Notes under the pieces: model-generated
Told to the model about the DNA's origin: nothing
The model's input: only the letters and a program-made list of their open reading frames with translations
Databases searched by the model: none
Translations under genes and position numbers: made by a program
Shown: in pieces, positions 58,275 to 64,000 of the stretch
Layout of the letters: every line of letters starts with the position of its first letter
Position numbering within the stretch: position 1 is the first letter of the stretch
Origin: Microbulbifer variabilis ATCC 700307
Lineage (GTDB): Bacteria; Pseudomonadota; Gammaproteobacteria; Pseudomonadales; Cellvibrionaceae
Assembly (NCBI RefSeq): GCF_000380565.1
Contig: NZ_AQYJ01000023.1
Location: 248,001-312,000 of the forward strand
DNA: 64,000 nucleotides
Reading direction: 5' to 3'

Positions 58275-58778
58275 TTAGGCTGGTTTAGGTAATGCGTAGA
58301 TATCTCTACTCAAACCGTCATTAAACTGTACCCGCCTAGTTTTTTTTCCACCTAGCCTTTCTACTAGGGCACGTGCAGCAATATTCTCATCATCCATATA
58401 GGTTTCTACTATATTCCATTTGAACTCATTATAAGCGTGCAACAAAGCTGCATTAGATGCTTCTGTAGCTATACCTTTTCCTCGCCCTTCAGGTGTTACC
58501 CACCAAGTAAGTTCTCTAGGCCAGTCTTTACCCTGCCAAAAACCACACGTTCCAATATAGCTATTATCTGATTTTAATTGGATGGCCCAAACACCAAAGC
58601 CAAGTAAATGCCATGATCCTAGATCGGCTTTCAATCTAGACCAAACTTGTTCTTTTTTAATAGGCCCGCCATACATTTTTGATGCTTCTTTATCTGTATA
58701 AAATTCCTCATATGCTTCAAAGCACTCTTCGCTTGGCGGAACTAATCTGAGCCTTTCGGTCTCTATTATTGGTATCAT
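58275..58778 (-). CDS. GNAT-family N-acetyltransferase
   Basis: A 167-aa acetyltransferase of the RimJ/RimL-like group (Acetyltransf_3). TERLRLVPPSEECFEAYEEF starts the fold, GTCGFW lies mid-protein, WWVTPEGRGKGIATEA holds the acetyl-CoA pyrophosphate loop (RGKGIA, about 107-112), and DENIAARALVERLGG follows. The substrate could be an amino group of a protein, antibiotic or metabolite. It is the last recognisable cassette; its stop sits in TTTTTTAGGC, perhaps the ruin of an attC box. Confidence 0.88.
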   Translation of the reverse strand: MIPIIETERLRLVPPSEECFEAYEEFYTDKEASKMYGGPIKKEQVWSRLKADLGSWHLLGFGVWAIQLKSDNSYIGTCGFWQGKDWPRELTWWVTPEGRGKGIATEASNAALLHAYNEFKWNIVETYMDDENIAARALVERLGGKKTRRVQFNDGLSRDIYALPKPA

Positions 58779-58791
58779 ACTTTTCCCTTCA

Positions 58792-58860
58792 GTTTAACGC
58801 CTTTAGCAGCGGGCCGAAAAGGCGCCAGGATTTTTGATCCGTTGCCTAAACTTGTTAGAG
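58792..58860 (-). repeat. attC site
   Basis: GTTTAAC (58792-58798, perfect RYYYAAC) to GTTAGAG (58854-58860), 69 bp, with a GCGGGCCGAAAAGGCGCC core. It follows the stop of the gene at 58874. Confidence 0.75.
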
Positions 58861-58873
58861 TAAATATCGCACA

Positions 58874-59473
58874 TTAGTTTTCGCGGACAAAGTTAATCAG
58901 ACAGAGCGCTAAAAGCAAGGTTGCAATAACGCCAGATCCTCCAGCAATAGCAGAGGGCAAAAAGGCATCTCGTCCAAACGCAATCAAAATTGCATTAGCG
59001 AATATGGCAACAGCGCCAACTAATGCAGTCACACCTCCCAATGCCTTGCTATTCCCATGCATTTTGGCTATTCCAAAAATGAGTGCAGCAAAGCCTAACA
59101 AGAGCTTTGCTGCGTAATAGATCATGAAGGACAAGGCTACAACTGCTCCTGCCGTAGTTCCAAGCACGTCAAGTTGACTAGCGGCTTCGCGAAATGGTCC
59201 GAACATGGTAAGACCAATGCTAACCTGGACTACATTCAGTACTGCGCTGAACGCAATGGCGGACCATCCAACTTGATAGTTACTAGCTTGCACCATTGCG
59301 GCTCCGGCAAATGCTGAGAGAATAGTGAAGAGTAAGGCTTCGAGCCCCCAGAGAATTTGCCGCGGGGCGTTAATCTCAGCAATGTAGAGAGCAGTATAAA
59401 CTGTCTGCGTAAGCGCCAGTACCAACAGCAGATATGATGTGATTTGGACAGTTTGTTTATTAGTAAAATTCAT
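58874..59473 (-). CDS. cassette-encoded polytopic membrane protein (199 aa)
   Basis: Six hydrophobic segments (about 10-30, 42-63, 69-92, 107-137, 141-162 and 172-194), short loops, and no recognised domain. A few conserved-looking residues lie in NAPRQILWGLEALLF. It begins at ATG 59473 and ends 13 bp before an attC. The codon use is less AT-rich than the neighbouring cassettes. Function unknown. Confidence 0.75.
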   Translation of the reverse strand: MNFTNKQTVQITSYLLLVLALTQTVYTALYIAEINAPRQILWGLEALLFTILSAFAGAAMVQASNYQVGWSAIAFSAVLNVVQVSIGLTMFGPFREAASQLDVLGTTAGAVVALSFMIYYAAKLLLGFAALIFGIAKMHGNSKALGGVTALVGAVAIFANAILIAFGRDAFLPSAIAGGSGVIATLLLALCLINFVREN

Positions 59474-60108
59474 AATTACATGCCTCGTATTTTCTATGCC
59501 CGACTTTTGCTTTTAGGTGTAACTATCGTTCCAATACAATCCGTCTAAAGTTATTAGCTGGTGGCCGATTAGTCCAATTCATCAGGTTCCGTCTCACGCC
59601 GCCATCACCCACCGGAAGTAACTGGCGCTTTTTGTGCTCAGCAAAAAAGGTGACAGTTACCGGAGGTCCGTTGTCTGCCCTTGTTTGGTTGTTCTTGCCC
59701 GATTCTGATGTTGAAAATCCTTTTCTCTAATGGGTAAATTGAGATCCACTTTCGGCAGCTACCGAAGGCTTTGTTTACCACAGTTCGTTGCAGAGCCGGT
59801 TCATAAAGACCGATAGCAAGTAGGAACGTGACAGGCACTCACTAGGCATAATTCGAACAGTCATGTGGGCTTTGAGCCCGAATAGCATTGACGATGATGC
59901 TCCTCACCATCTAGATTTCTACTAGAGACGGTACTCTGAAACCCAGTCTATCTATATGAGAATAGAGAGGCATGTAAATAAACATAAAAGTGCCATACAA
60001 AAGAGTAAAATTCCTTGTGAATTTTCCTCTTCTAATCCTTCTAGTTCTTTCCAAGCCCTTTTACTGCTTTTCTCGCCATTTAAACACTTATAGCTACCAT
60101 GCTCTTGT
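59474..60108. other. degenerate cassette region without an intact gene
   Basis: About 635 bp. A stretch ending TTTTAGGTG near 59518 resembles an attC right box with G changed to T. A palindrome GGTGACAGTTACC lies at 59649-59661. A minus-strand open stretch of 51 codons (59952-60107) has a charged start and a C-terminal hydrophobic helix (GILLFCMALLCLFTC) but no start codon, so it looks like a truncated gene. A 66-codon frame at 59638-59838 is not protein-like. I read this as one or two decayed cassettes. Confidence 0.45.
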
Positions 60109-60206
60109 CAATAACGCCCACAGCAGGAGCGGCAGAAACGTAGTGTAGGCCGCCCCGCGCAGGCCCGAAGGCGAAAGGCCGGAGCAACCTGCCTGTATTT
60201 TTAAGC
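60109..60206 (-). repeat. attC site (degenerate right box)
   Basis: CAATAAC (60109-60115) to TTTTTAAGC, about 98 bp. Its core (gtaggccgccccgcg, ggcccgaaggcg, caacctgcctgta) is closely similar to the attC at 63848-63940, which keeps an intact GTTAGCT. The right box here has lost the GTT. Confidence 0.65.
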
Positions 60207-60599
60207 ATTTTTTCGCTCTGCAAGTTTTAACATGCTGCATATCACCAAGGCCATTAACTCTGCAGCTAGAGTGAAAAGCAAGAGCACTATTGGTGCGACG
60301 ATAACATGTATTTGTGTCGCTGATGTGTCTGAGTTTTCAGCGCGACCGTTCAAGGTGTAGTAGGTATAAGCAACCATGCTTAAGGCTACAGAAAAGATAG
60401 CTACAAGCTTGAAAGGAAGCTGGGGAAAACTGGAAAATTTAGAAACACCTTGTAAGATCAGATTGGCCAATATTGGCGCAGCTACAGCACCAAGGTTAGC
60501 TACGCAAAAGTCCCAAAAGTTGAAATAGCCTTCTTCGTACCAATTGTAAATCGATAGCAAGAAAATAAACGCTATCAGAATCCAAAGATATTTGTTCAT
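60201..60599 (-). CDS. cassette-encoded membrane protein (132 aa)
   Basis: Start at ATG 60599 (MNKYLWILIAFIFLLSIYNW); the open frame upstream to 60623 overlaps the attC of the next cassette. Four hydrophobic segments lie at about 4-20, 30-50, 60-79 and 98-123, with the tail ICSMLKLAERKNA. The TAA overlaps the attC right box. No known family. Confidence 0.7.
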   Translation of the reverse strand: MNKYLWILIAFIFLLSIYNWYEEGYFNFWDFCVANLGAVAAPILANLILQGVSKFSSFPQLPFKLVAIFSVALSMVAYTYYTLNGRAENSDTSATQIHVIVAPIVLLLFTLAAELMALVICSMLKLAERKNA

Positions 60600-60605
60600 A
60601 CTTAT

Positions 60606-60650
60606 GCTTAACGTTGCTGACACGCGCTTGTCGTGTGCTCAGCATTATTA
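60606..60650 (-). repeat. attC-like site (degenerate, short)
   Basis: GCTTAAC (60606-60612, perfect RYYYAAC) is followed by a hairpin, GCTGACACG / CGTGTGCTCAGC, and then ATTATTAAA, where the GTTRRRY box should be. About 45 bp; recombination competence is doubtful. Confidence 0.55.
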
Positions 60651-60656
60651 AATTTT

Positions 60657-60947
60657 TTAACGTCCATAAGGCCACTCCGAGCCAATCGGCTCTGAAACAT
60701 GCCAATAAAGAAGCTCGATGTACCGCAGGGGGCCATATACCCATACTGCAACTTGTCCTACCCCGGCAGCGAATGGCTGAAGTGAACCAATAAAGTCCCC
60801 TCTGCGCACACTATGCTGATATATCTTCTTATCAGTCCCTACCTCTGATTTGTAACCAGTCGCATGTACGAGAATGTCACTATGCCTGATCTCAACATAT
60901 CCCAGGAGGTAAATTGCTAAAGCAACTAGGAGAGCTATTTTTTTCAT
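60657..60947 (-). CDS. cassette-encoded small exported or membrane protein (96 aa)
   Basis: An N-terminal hydrophobic segment (MKKIALLVALAIYLLGYVEI) forms a signal peptide or anchor; a second moderately hydrophobic stretch lies near 60-80 (AAGVGQVAVWVYGPLRYIELL). No known family. The ATG at 60947 lies directly next to the attC at 60951, the typical tight cassette layout. Confidence 0.7.
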   Translation of the reverse strand: MKKIALLVALAIYLLGYVEIRHSDILVHATGYKSEVGTDKKIYQHSVRRGDFIGSLQPFAAGVGQVAVWVYGPLRYIELLYWHVSEPIGSEWPYGR

Positions 60948-60950
60948 GAA

Positions 60951-61030
60951 ATTTAACGCCTCAATGTGCGGTGAGTGTTAGTGAGTCCAGCCCAAGCTCG
61001 CTTGGGCGATGCACCATTGACTTGTTATGA
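60951..61030 (-). repeat. attC site
   Basis: ATTTAAC (60951-60957, perfect RYYYAAC) to GTTATGA (61024-61030), 80 bp, with CAGCCCAAGCTCGCTTGGGC as a central inverted core. About 70 bp of non-coding DNA separate it from the stop of the gene to its right. Confidence 0.75.
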
Positions 61031-61100
61031 GTGATTCCTAGCACCAACTCGAATTGCTTATAGTTTTGTATTTGATAAAGACCTACTGATGCAGATTTAG

Positions 61101-61361
61101 CTAATGGCATTGACCATCCGCCACGATACAGCCAACGCCCAGAATCATTGCCACCAGTTTAAAGCCCTTTGACCAATCCATTCGTATCTTTTTGTCAGAC
61201 GCAACCTTGGTTTGCCACAATGAGTAAAAGGCTTCAATGTCTTTTGGCTGAGTTAGCTCATTTATTTTTTTGAACTCACCATCAAAAACTGTAACGGACT
61301 TATTCTCTGCAAATGCCGCGCTACAAAATAAAGTCAGTGACAGAAATAGTATGTTCTTCAT
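61101..61361 (-). CDS. cassette-encoded secreted protein (86 aa)
   Basis: ATG 61361 gives MKNILFLSLTLFCSAAFA, a clear signal peptide cleaved near residue 18, and a mature protein with VTVFDGEFKKINELTQPKDI and a hydrophobic, Cys-containing end (MILGVGCIVADGQCH) that could form a disulfide. An in-frame ATG at 61373 (MSNLMKN) is also possible; the longer open frame to 61505 runs through attC DNA. No known family. Confidence 0.7.
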   Translation of the reverse strand: MKNILFLSLTLFCSAAFAENKSVTVFDGEFKKINELTQPKDIEAFYSLWQTKVASDKKIRMDWSKGFKLVAMILGVGCIVADGQCH

Positions 61362-61369
61362 TAAATTAC

Positions 61370-61425
61370 TCATAACGCCCGCTGAGGCCCGAAGGGCCGT
61401 AGCATTCTGCTTGCGTTTGTTAGGT
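61370..61425 (-). repeat. attC site
   Basis: TCATAAC-like box to a perfect GTTAGGT (61419-61425), 56 bp, with core GCTGAGGCCCGAAGGGCCGT. The stop codon of the gene to the right (61420-61422) lies within the GTTAGGT box. Confidence 0.82.
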
Positions 61426-61752
61426 GATTGATGCTTGCGCAGAGCTTTGCGTACCACTTTCACTTGCCGATAAATAGTGATTCCATACACCCGCTGCACC
61501 TGCAATTGCTACGCACACTAGAAAGCAGCCGATACATCTAAGGGCATTTACTCTATTTTTGTTACCTAGATCAGTAAACAAAGAAGGCATGAAGACCGCA
61601 AATGGGAGTGCCGCTCCCCATTTTCGATTTTCCCTCATGTTCTTGTTCGCTGCAAAGATATAGAAAAAACCAGCGATTCCAAATCCTAACCCAGCGACAC
61701 TGGATAGCAAGAATAATACGTAGCTGACTAAGGCTATTCCTTCTGTACTCAT
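61420..61752 (-). CDS. cassette-encoded membrane protein (110 aa)
   Basis: Start at ATG 61752 (MSTEGIALVSYVLFLLSSVA); an ATG 6 bp upstream is also in frame. Three hydrophobic segments (about 6-30, 44-57 and 71-89) with a basic loop NKNMRENRKWGA, then a Ser-rich tail. No known family. The stop overlaps the attC. Confidence 0.7.
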   Translation of the reverse strand: MSTEGIALVSYVLFLLSSVAGLGFGIAGFFYIFAANKNMRENRKWGAALPFAVFMPSLFTDLGNKNRVNALRCIGCFLVCVAIAGAAGVWNHYLSASESGTQSSAQASIT

Positions 61753-61756
61753 AATC

Positions 61757-61819
61757 ACCTAACGCCTTGCGGAGGGGCGAAGGGCGCAGCACCTTGTCCC
61801 GCTTGCGCAATTGTTATGT
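61757..61819 (-). repeat. attC site
   Basis: ACCTAAC (61757-61763, perfect RYYYAAC) to GTTATGT (61813-61819), 63 bp. The arms share TTGCG / CGCAA next to the boxes, and the core is GGGGCGAAGGGCGC. Confidence 0.82.
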
Positions 61820-62362
61820 TTATGGCTGGCATGGTACTAGGTACTTAGCGTCAGGTTTTGGGACATTTTCTTCTTTTCCATTTATCCAGTAAGGGCTAGG
61901 GTGGACTAGGGAGAAAGATGGTAGTTCGATTTCCATTTCCGTACCACCTGAGGTTATGCTCCCCCGAACAGCTCAATATCTCCCAATTGTTCCCCACCCA
62001 TGGTGAACTACTCTTGAGATGGTAATCTGAGTGCCTGACGGAACCTCAAATAGCATAGTCCTCTGTTTTTCAAATAGGAGCTTATCGAATTGTTTTTTAT
62101 CAAATGCTTCACGATTTTCAAGATAAACAGTCCAGCTAGACGGAAATCCACCTTGTCCTACCGCCTGCACACTATTACATAGTTCGCTATTTTCATTAAA
62201 TCCAGTTAAGTCAGCACATCGCCCTTCGTAAATGAATGCATTCTTCTTGAATTCGAAGCACTGCCCGATTAAATGCATTGCTTCAGGGGCCTCGCCCATA
62301 TCCATGGAGGTGATGCAACCTGCCAGCAACGCAGGCAATAGTAAAACTAATTTTTGATGCAT
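61820..62362 (-). pseudogene. cassette-encoded lipoprotein gene with an in-frame TGA
   Basis: Read from ATG 62362, the frame encodes a lipoprotein (MHQKLVLLLPALLAGCITSM, lipobox LLAGC, Cys16) of 129 aa up to a TGA at 61973-61975. The same frame then stays open for 50 more codons (AVRGSITSGGTEMEIELPSF, then SPYWINGKEENVPKPDAKYL) to a TAA at 61820-61822 that abuts the attC. In this array genes normally end at the attC, so the original product was probably 180 aa. Either a nonsense mutation or recoding explains this; the 129-aa form may still be made. Family unknown. Confidence 0.7.
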
Positions 62363-62381
62363 AAAAAATAGTTCTTAGTAA

Positions 62382-62438
62382 ACATAACGCCCGCGTCATT
62401 TGCCGCAGCGCATCGGAGGTCAAATGCACGCGTTTATT
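62382..62438 (-). repeat. attC site (weak right box)
   Basis: ACATAAC (62382-62388) to GTTTATT (62432-62438), 57 bp, with core CCGCAGCGCATCGGAGGTC. The right box departs from GTTRRRY at two positions. The stop of the gene to the right (62437-62439) lies at its edge. Confidence 0.7.
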
Positions 62439-62949
62439 ATATTTTCGCCGCATTCTTTAGGTTGCTACCCTTTAGCGACACAATTTGATCTGCCAAAGTG
62501 AAAAGCTCTTCATCAATGGTACTGCCGTAGTATGGTTTAACTTCAATCACATTATTGTATTCAGACTTCACCAGATGTGGCTTATCATCAATGACTATAA
62601 AATTTTCGTAGCTCCAACCTAGCTCAACGATTTTTCTTGTATCTTTGACAAACGCATCATAACCGTCATTTTCAGTTATTTGAGCGCAATCTTCCCTAGT
62701 CAAAAGAAACTCTAGGTTATCTACACCACCAAAAAGTCTTTTAACGATATCCTGAATATACAGGCCATAAGACGCTGTCCAAACCGCTAAAACGAAATGC
62801 TCGGACAATTCTGCAAGGAGTCTCTCGGCTCCGGGCCTTATATGCACCATCGCATTTGATATAGAAAAACTTGGTTTCTTACCAATCCATTCATGGCATG
62901 AGTGAATTAGTGTTTCATCCAAGTCAAGAACAACTAGTTGCCTGCTCAT
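62437..62949 (-). CDS. HAD-superfamily FCP1/NIF-like phosphatase
   Basis: A 170-aa protein with motif I LDLDETLIHS (Asp9, Asp11), motif II in VWTASYGLY, and motif III/IV in FIVIDDKPHL. DLDETLIHS plus VWTAS defines the NLI-interacting-factor/FCP1 class, best known as CTD and small phosphatases in eukaryotes but also present in bacteria as cassette or phage cargo. It is complete and should be active on a phospho-substrate, which is unknown. A stand-alone cassette between two attC sites. Confidence 0.85.
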   Translation of the reverse strand: MSRQLVVLDLDETLIHSCHEWIGKKPSFSISNAMVHIRPGAERLLAELSEHFVLAVWTASYGLYIQDIVKRLFGGVDNLEFLLTREDCAQITENDGYDAFVKDTRKIVELGWSYENFIVIDDKPHLVKSEYNNVIEVKPYYGSTIDEELFTLADQIVSLKGSNLKNAAKI

Positions 62950-62962
62950 AGTGCCCTAATAA

Positions 62963-63059
62963 ATATAACGCCTACGATAATGGGCCGCAGTGCCGGCGCG
63001 AAGCGCCGGAACGGAGGTCCGAGGCCACTTGCGGCCGGGCGTTGATTGTATTGTTAGGC
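62963..63059 (-). repeat. attC site
   Basis: ATATAAC (62963-62969) to a perfect GTTAGGC (63053-63059), 97 bp, with GTGCCGGCGCGAAGCGCCGG as a strong internal inverted core. Confidence 0.82.
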
Positions 63060-63061
63060 AT

Positions 63062-63457
63062 TTAAGAAAACCATTCCTTTGACTCTTTTGCATTTAGCAG
63101 TAGAAACACGAAAAGAAAACACACTGCCTCCCCTATATCCGTGTATATAGAATACTCCTCTAAAGGGGTATAAATACTCATACCTGCAACCAATAATGCC
63201 AGAATTAGAAATGTATTCTTCGGATTGTCACTTCTAGTTCGGATTGAGCTTGAAACCCAATATAGAATTCCGGCCCAAACCGGGATAAATAGATAGTTAT
63301 ATATATCGTAGGGCCCTTCTTCCGAGGCATAGGTCAGCTCTTCAATTAGAAAGATTATAAAGCTAAGCACAATAAACCCAAATGCAAAATATATTGTTTT
63401 TGGCATCACTTTCGTATCTGTACTTAAATCTGATTCTGGAATTTTGTATGGGTCCAT
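63062..63457 (-). CDS. cassette-encoded membrane protein (131 aa)
   Basis: Starts MDPYKIPESDLS, a polar leader seen in many small cassette-encoded membrane proteins (N/DPYxxPxSDL), then four hydrophobic segments (about 22-42, 52-70, 81-96 and 105-121). The stop lies 2 bp from the attC. Function unknown. Confidence 0.75.
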   Translation of the reverse strand: MDPYKIPESDLSTDTKVMPKTIYFAFGFIVLSFIIFLIEELTYASEEGPYDIYNYLFIPVWAGILYWVSSSIRTRSDNPKNTFLILALLVAGMSIYTPLEEYSIYTDIGEAVCFLFVFLLLNAKESKEWFS

Positions 63458-63464
63458 GATTTAT

Positions 63465-63501
63465 GCCTAACGCCAAGCCTTGCTGCCTGTGATTGTTAAC
63501 T
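63465..63501 (-). repeat. very short attC-like site
   Basis: GCCTAAC (63465-63471, perfect RYYYAAC) to GTTAACT (63495-63501), only 37 bp, with GCCAAGCCTTGC as a minimal core. The stop of the gene to the right lies within the GTT box. Confidence 0.65.
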
Positions 63502-63834
63502 TTGATCTACGCTCTTGAGCTTAACTCGCGCACTTAGCTTCCTAGCAATACCAGTGAGTACAGAGTCAAAGGGATTTTCATACTGAATAAAACGAACCCC
63601 ATGCTCAGTAAAATGAAAGCAAACTTTCCCGTCGTAAGGAAATCGCTCTAAGTTCATAGAGCTTGGAACCCAGTAACCAGATCCCGGAATCTCAATTTCT
63701 AGAAACTCTTTTGTAAATGGGTTTTGCTGAATCAGTTTATCGGTGACTAGAAAGTTCGGCTCTCCACCCGCAACTTCACGCCATTCATCAACCGATATCC
63801 TTCCCCCATCCCTTTCTATGATGCAATGCTTCAT
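63496..63834 (-). CDS. cassette-encoded hypothetical protein (112 aa)
   Basis: A soluble protein starting MKHCIIERDGGRISVDEWRE, rich in aromatic and acidic residues, with EIEIPGSGYWVPSSM, FHFTEHGVRFIQYENPFDS and a basic end (ARKLSARVKLKS). It has no signal or membrane segment. I do not recognise the family. Confidence 0.72.
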   Translation of the reverse strand: MKHCIIERDGGRISVDEWREVAGGEPNFLVTDKLIQQNPFTKEFLEIEIPGSGYWVPSSMNLERFPYDGKVCFHFTEHGVRFIQYENPFDSVLTGIARKLSARVKLKSVDQS

Positions 63835-63847
63835 TGGCTACTCGTAA

Positions 63848-63940
63848 AGCTAACGACCACAGCACGGGCGGCCAGAGCGCAACGTAGGCCGTCCCGCGAA
63901 GGACCGAAGGGCCGTAGCAACGTGCCTGTAATTGTTAGCT
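63848..63940 (-). repeat. attC site
   Basis: AGCTAAC (63848-63854) to GTTAGCT (63934-63940), 93 bp. The arms are near-complementary apart from an unpaired base (ACAGCACG against CGTGCCTGT), and the core is GGACCGAAGGGCCGTAGC. Confidence 0.85.
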
Positions 63941-64000
63941 GCCTTTGCGTAATTGCTCATTATATATTTCCTGTATCTCAGCATGGCCAACTACTCTTGA
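63935..64000 (-). CDS. cassette gene, 3' end only
   Basis: The last 21 codons of a gene that enters from the right edge (SRVVGHAEIQEIYNEQLRKG, then Ser, stop). The TAA at 63935-63937 lies inside the attC right box. Too short to assign. Confidence 0.7.
   Translation of the reverse strand, partial: SRVVGHAEIQEIYNEQLRKGS

Larger units (their letters stand above)
58275..64000 (-). mobile_element. chromosomal integron gene-cassette array (distal part)
   Basis: About twelve small genes, all read leftward, are separated by short palindromic sites of the attC type: RYYYAAC-like box, GC-rich imperfect hairpin (often with gaagggccgtag), GTTRRRY-like box. In most cassettes the stop codon lies at or within the GTTRRRY box, as in known cassettes. 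Cargo is unrelated from gene to gene. Since cassettes enter at attI on the 5' side, intI and attI should lie to the right of this window. Sites toward the left are more degenerate, consistent with older cassettes. Confidence 0.88.

Noticed and set aside
59638-59838. 66-codon minus-strand frame in the decayed cassette region
   Set aside because: Composition is unlike protein, it is not adjacent to an attC, and the nearby palindrome gives no support for a gene.

Overview
This window comes from a gammaproteobacterium. The order nadC / DUF1631 / ampD / ampE matches the Pseudomonas layout, and queA-tgt-secD-secF, a complete cbb3-oxidase locus and fxsA-groESL are also typical of the class. Together with the exported LamG lipoprotein and the integron cassette array, this suggests a marine Cellvibrionales member of the Microbulbifer type; the genus is inference only. 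Two regions, about 39.7-47.0 kb and 56.0-64 kb, are visibly richer in A+T than the housekeeping DNA and look accessory.

Layout. 0-1.3 kb: an IS5-family element whose transposase has an in-frame stop. 1.9-2.1 kb: tRNA-Leu(CAA) with its own promoter and terminator. 2.2-7.6 kb: queuosine tRNA modification (queA, tgt) and the Sec accessory motor (secD, secF), without yajC in its usual place. 7.6-11.3 kb: a small conserved protein, rnt, pyrC and argG. 11.3-20.3 kb: the cbb3 cytochrome oxidase structural genes (ccoNOQP) and their assembly genes (ccoGHIS plus a SafE-like membrane protein), preceded by an Anr/FNR-type box. 20.3-34.6 kb: nadC, a DUF1631 protein, ampD, ampE, an aldehyde dehydrogenase, a fold-II PLP enzyme, a PEBP-like protein, two AmpG-like permeases, an ATL DNA-repair protein, a DUF481 outer-membrane protein and an SDR enzyme. 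AmpD, AmpE and the two AmpG-like transporters form a loose peptidoglycan-recycling neighbourhood. 34.7-39.7 kb: membrane proteins, a cyclopropane fatty acid synthase, fxsA and groESL with a heat-shock promoter.

39.7-47.0 kb is an AT-rich island holding an SGNH hydrolase, a large lipoprotein in which a LamG domain sits between two related modules, and an OmpR/EnvZ-like two-component system. 47.0-52.0 kb carries an SDR/AraC pair, a coniferyl-aldehyde-dehydrogenase-like gene flanked by two PepSY-like proteins, and a lipoprotein. 52.0-56.0 kb is a ferric-iron ABC transporter with a Fur box; its ATPase gene lies on the opposite strand, tail-to-tail with the permease.

58.2-64.0 kb is the distal part of a chromosomal integron cassette array. 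All genes run leftward and most are followed by an attC-like site. Cargo includes a GNAT acetyltransferase, an FCP1/NIF-like phosphatase, a lipoprotein split by an in-frame TGA, and several small membrane or secreted proteins of unknown role. The integrase should lie beyond the right edge. The left end of the array decays into an IS1380-type transposase relic. This array is the most likely place in the window for undescribed functions.
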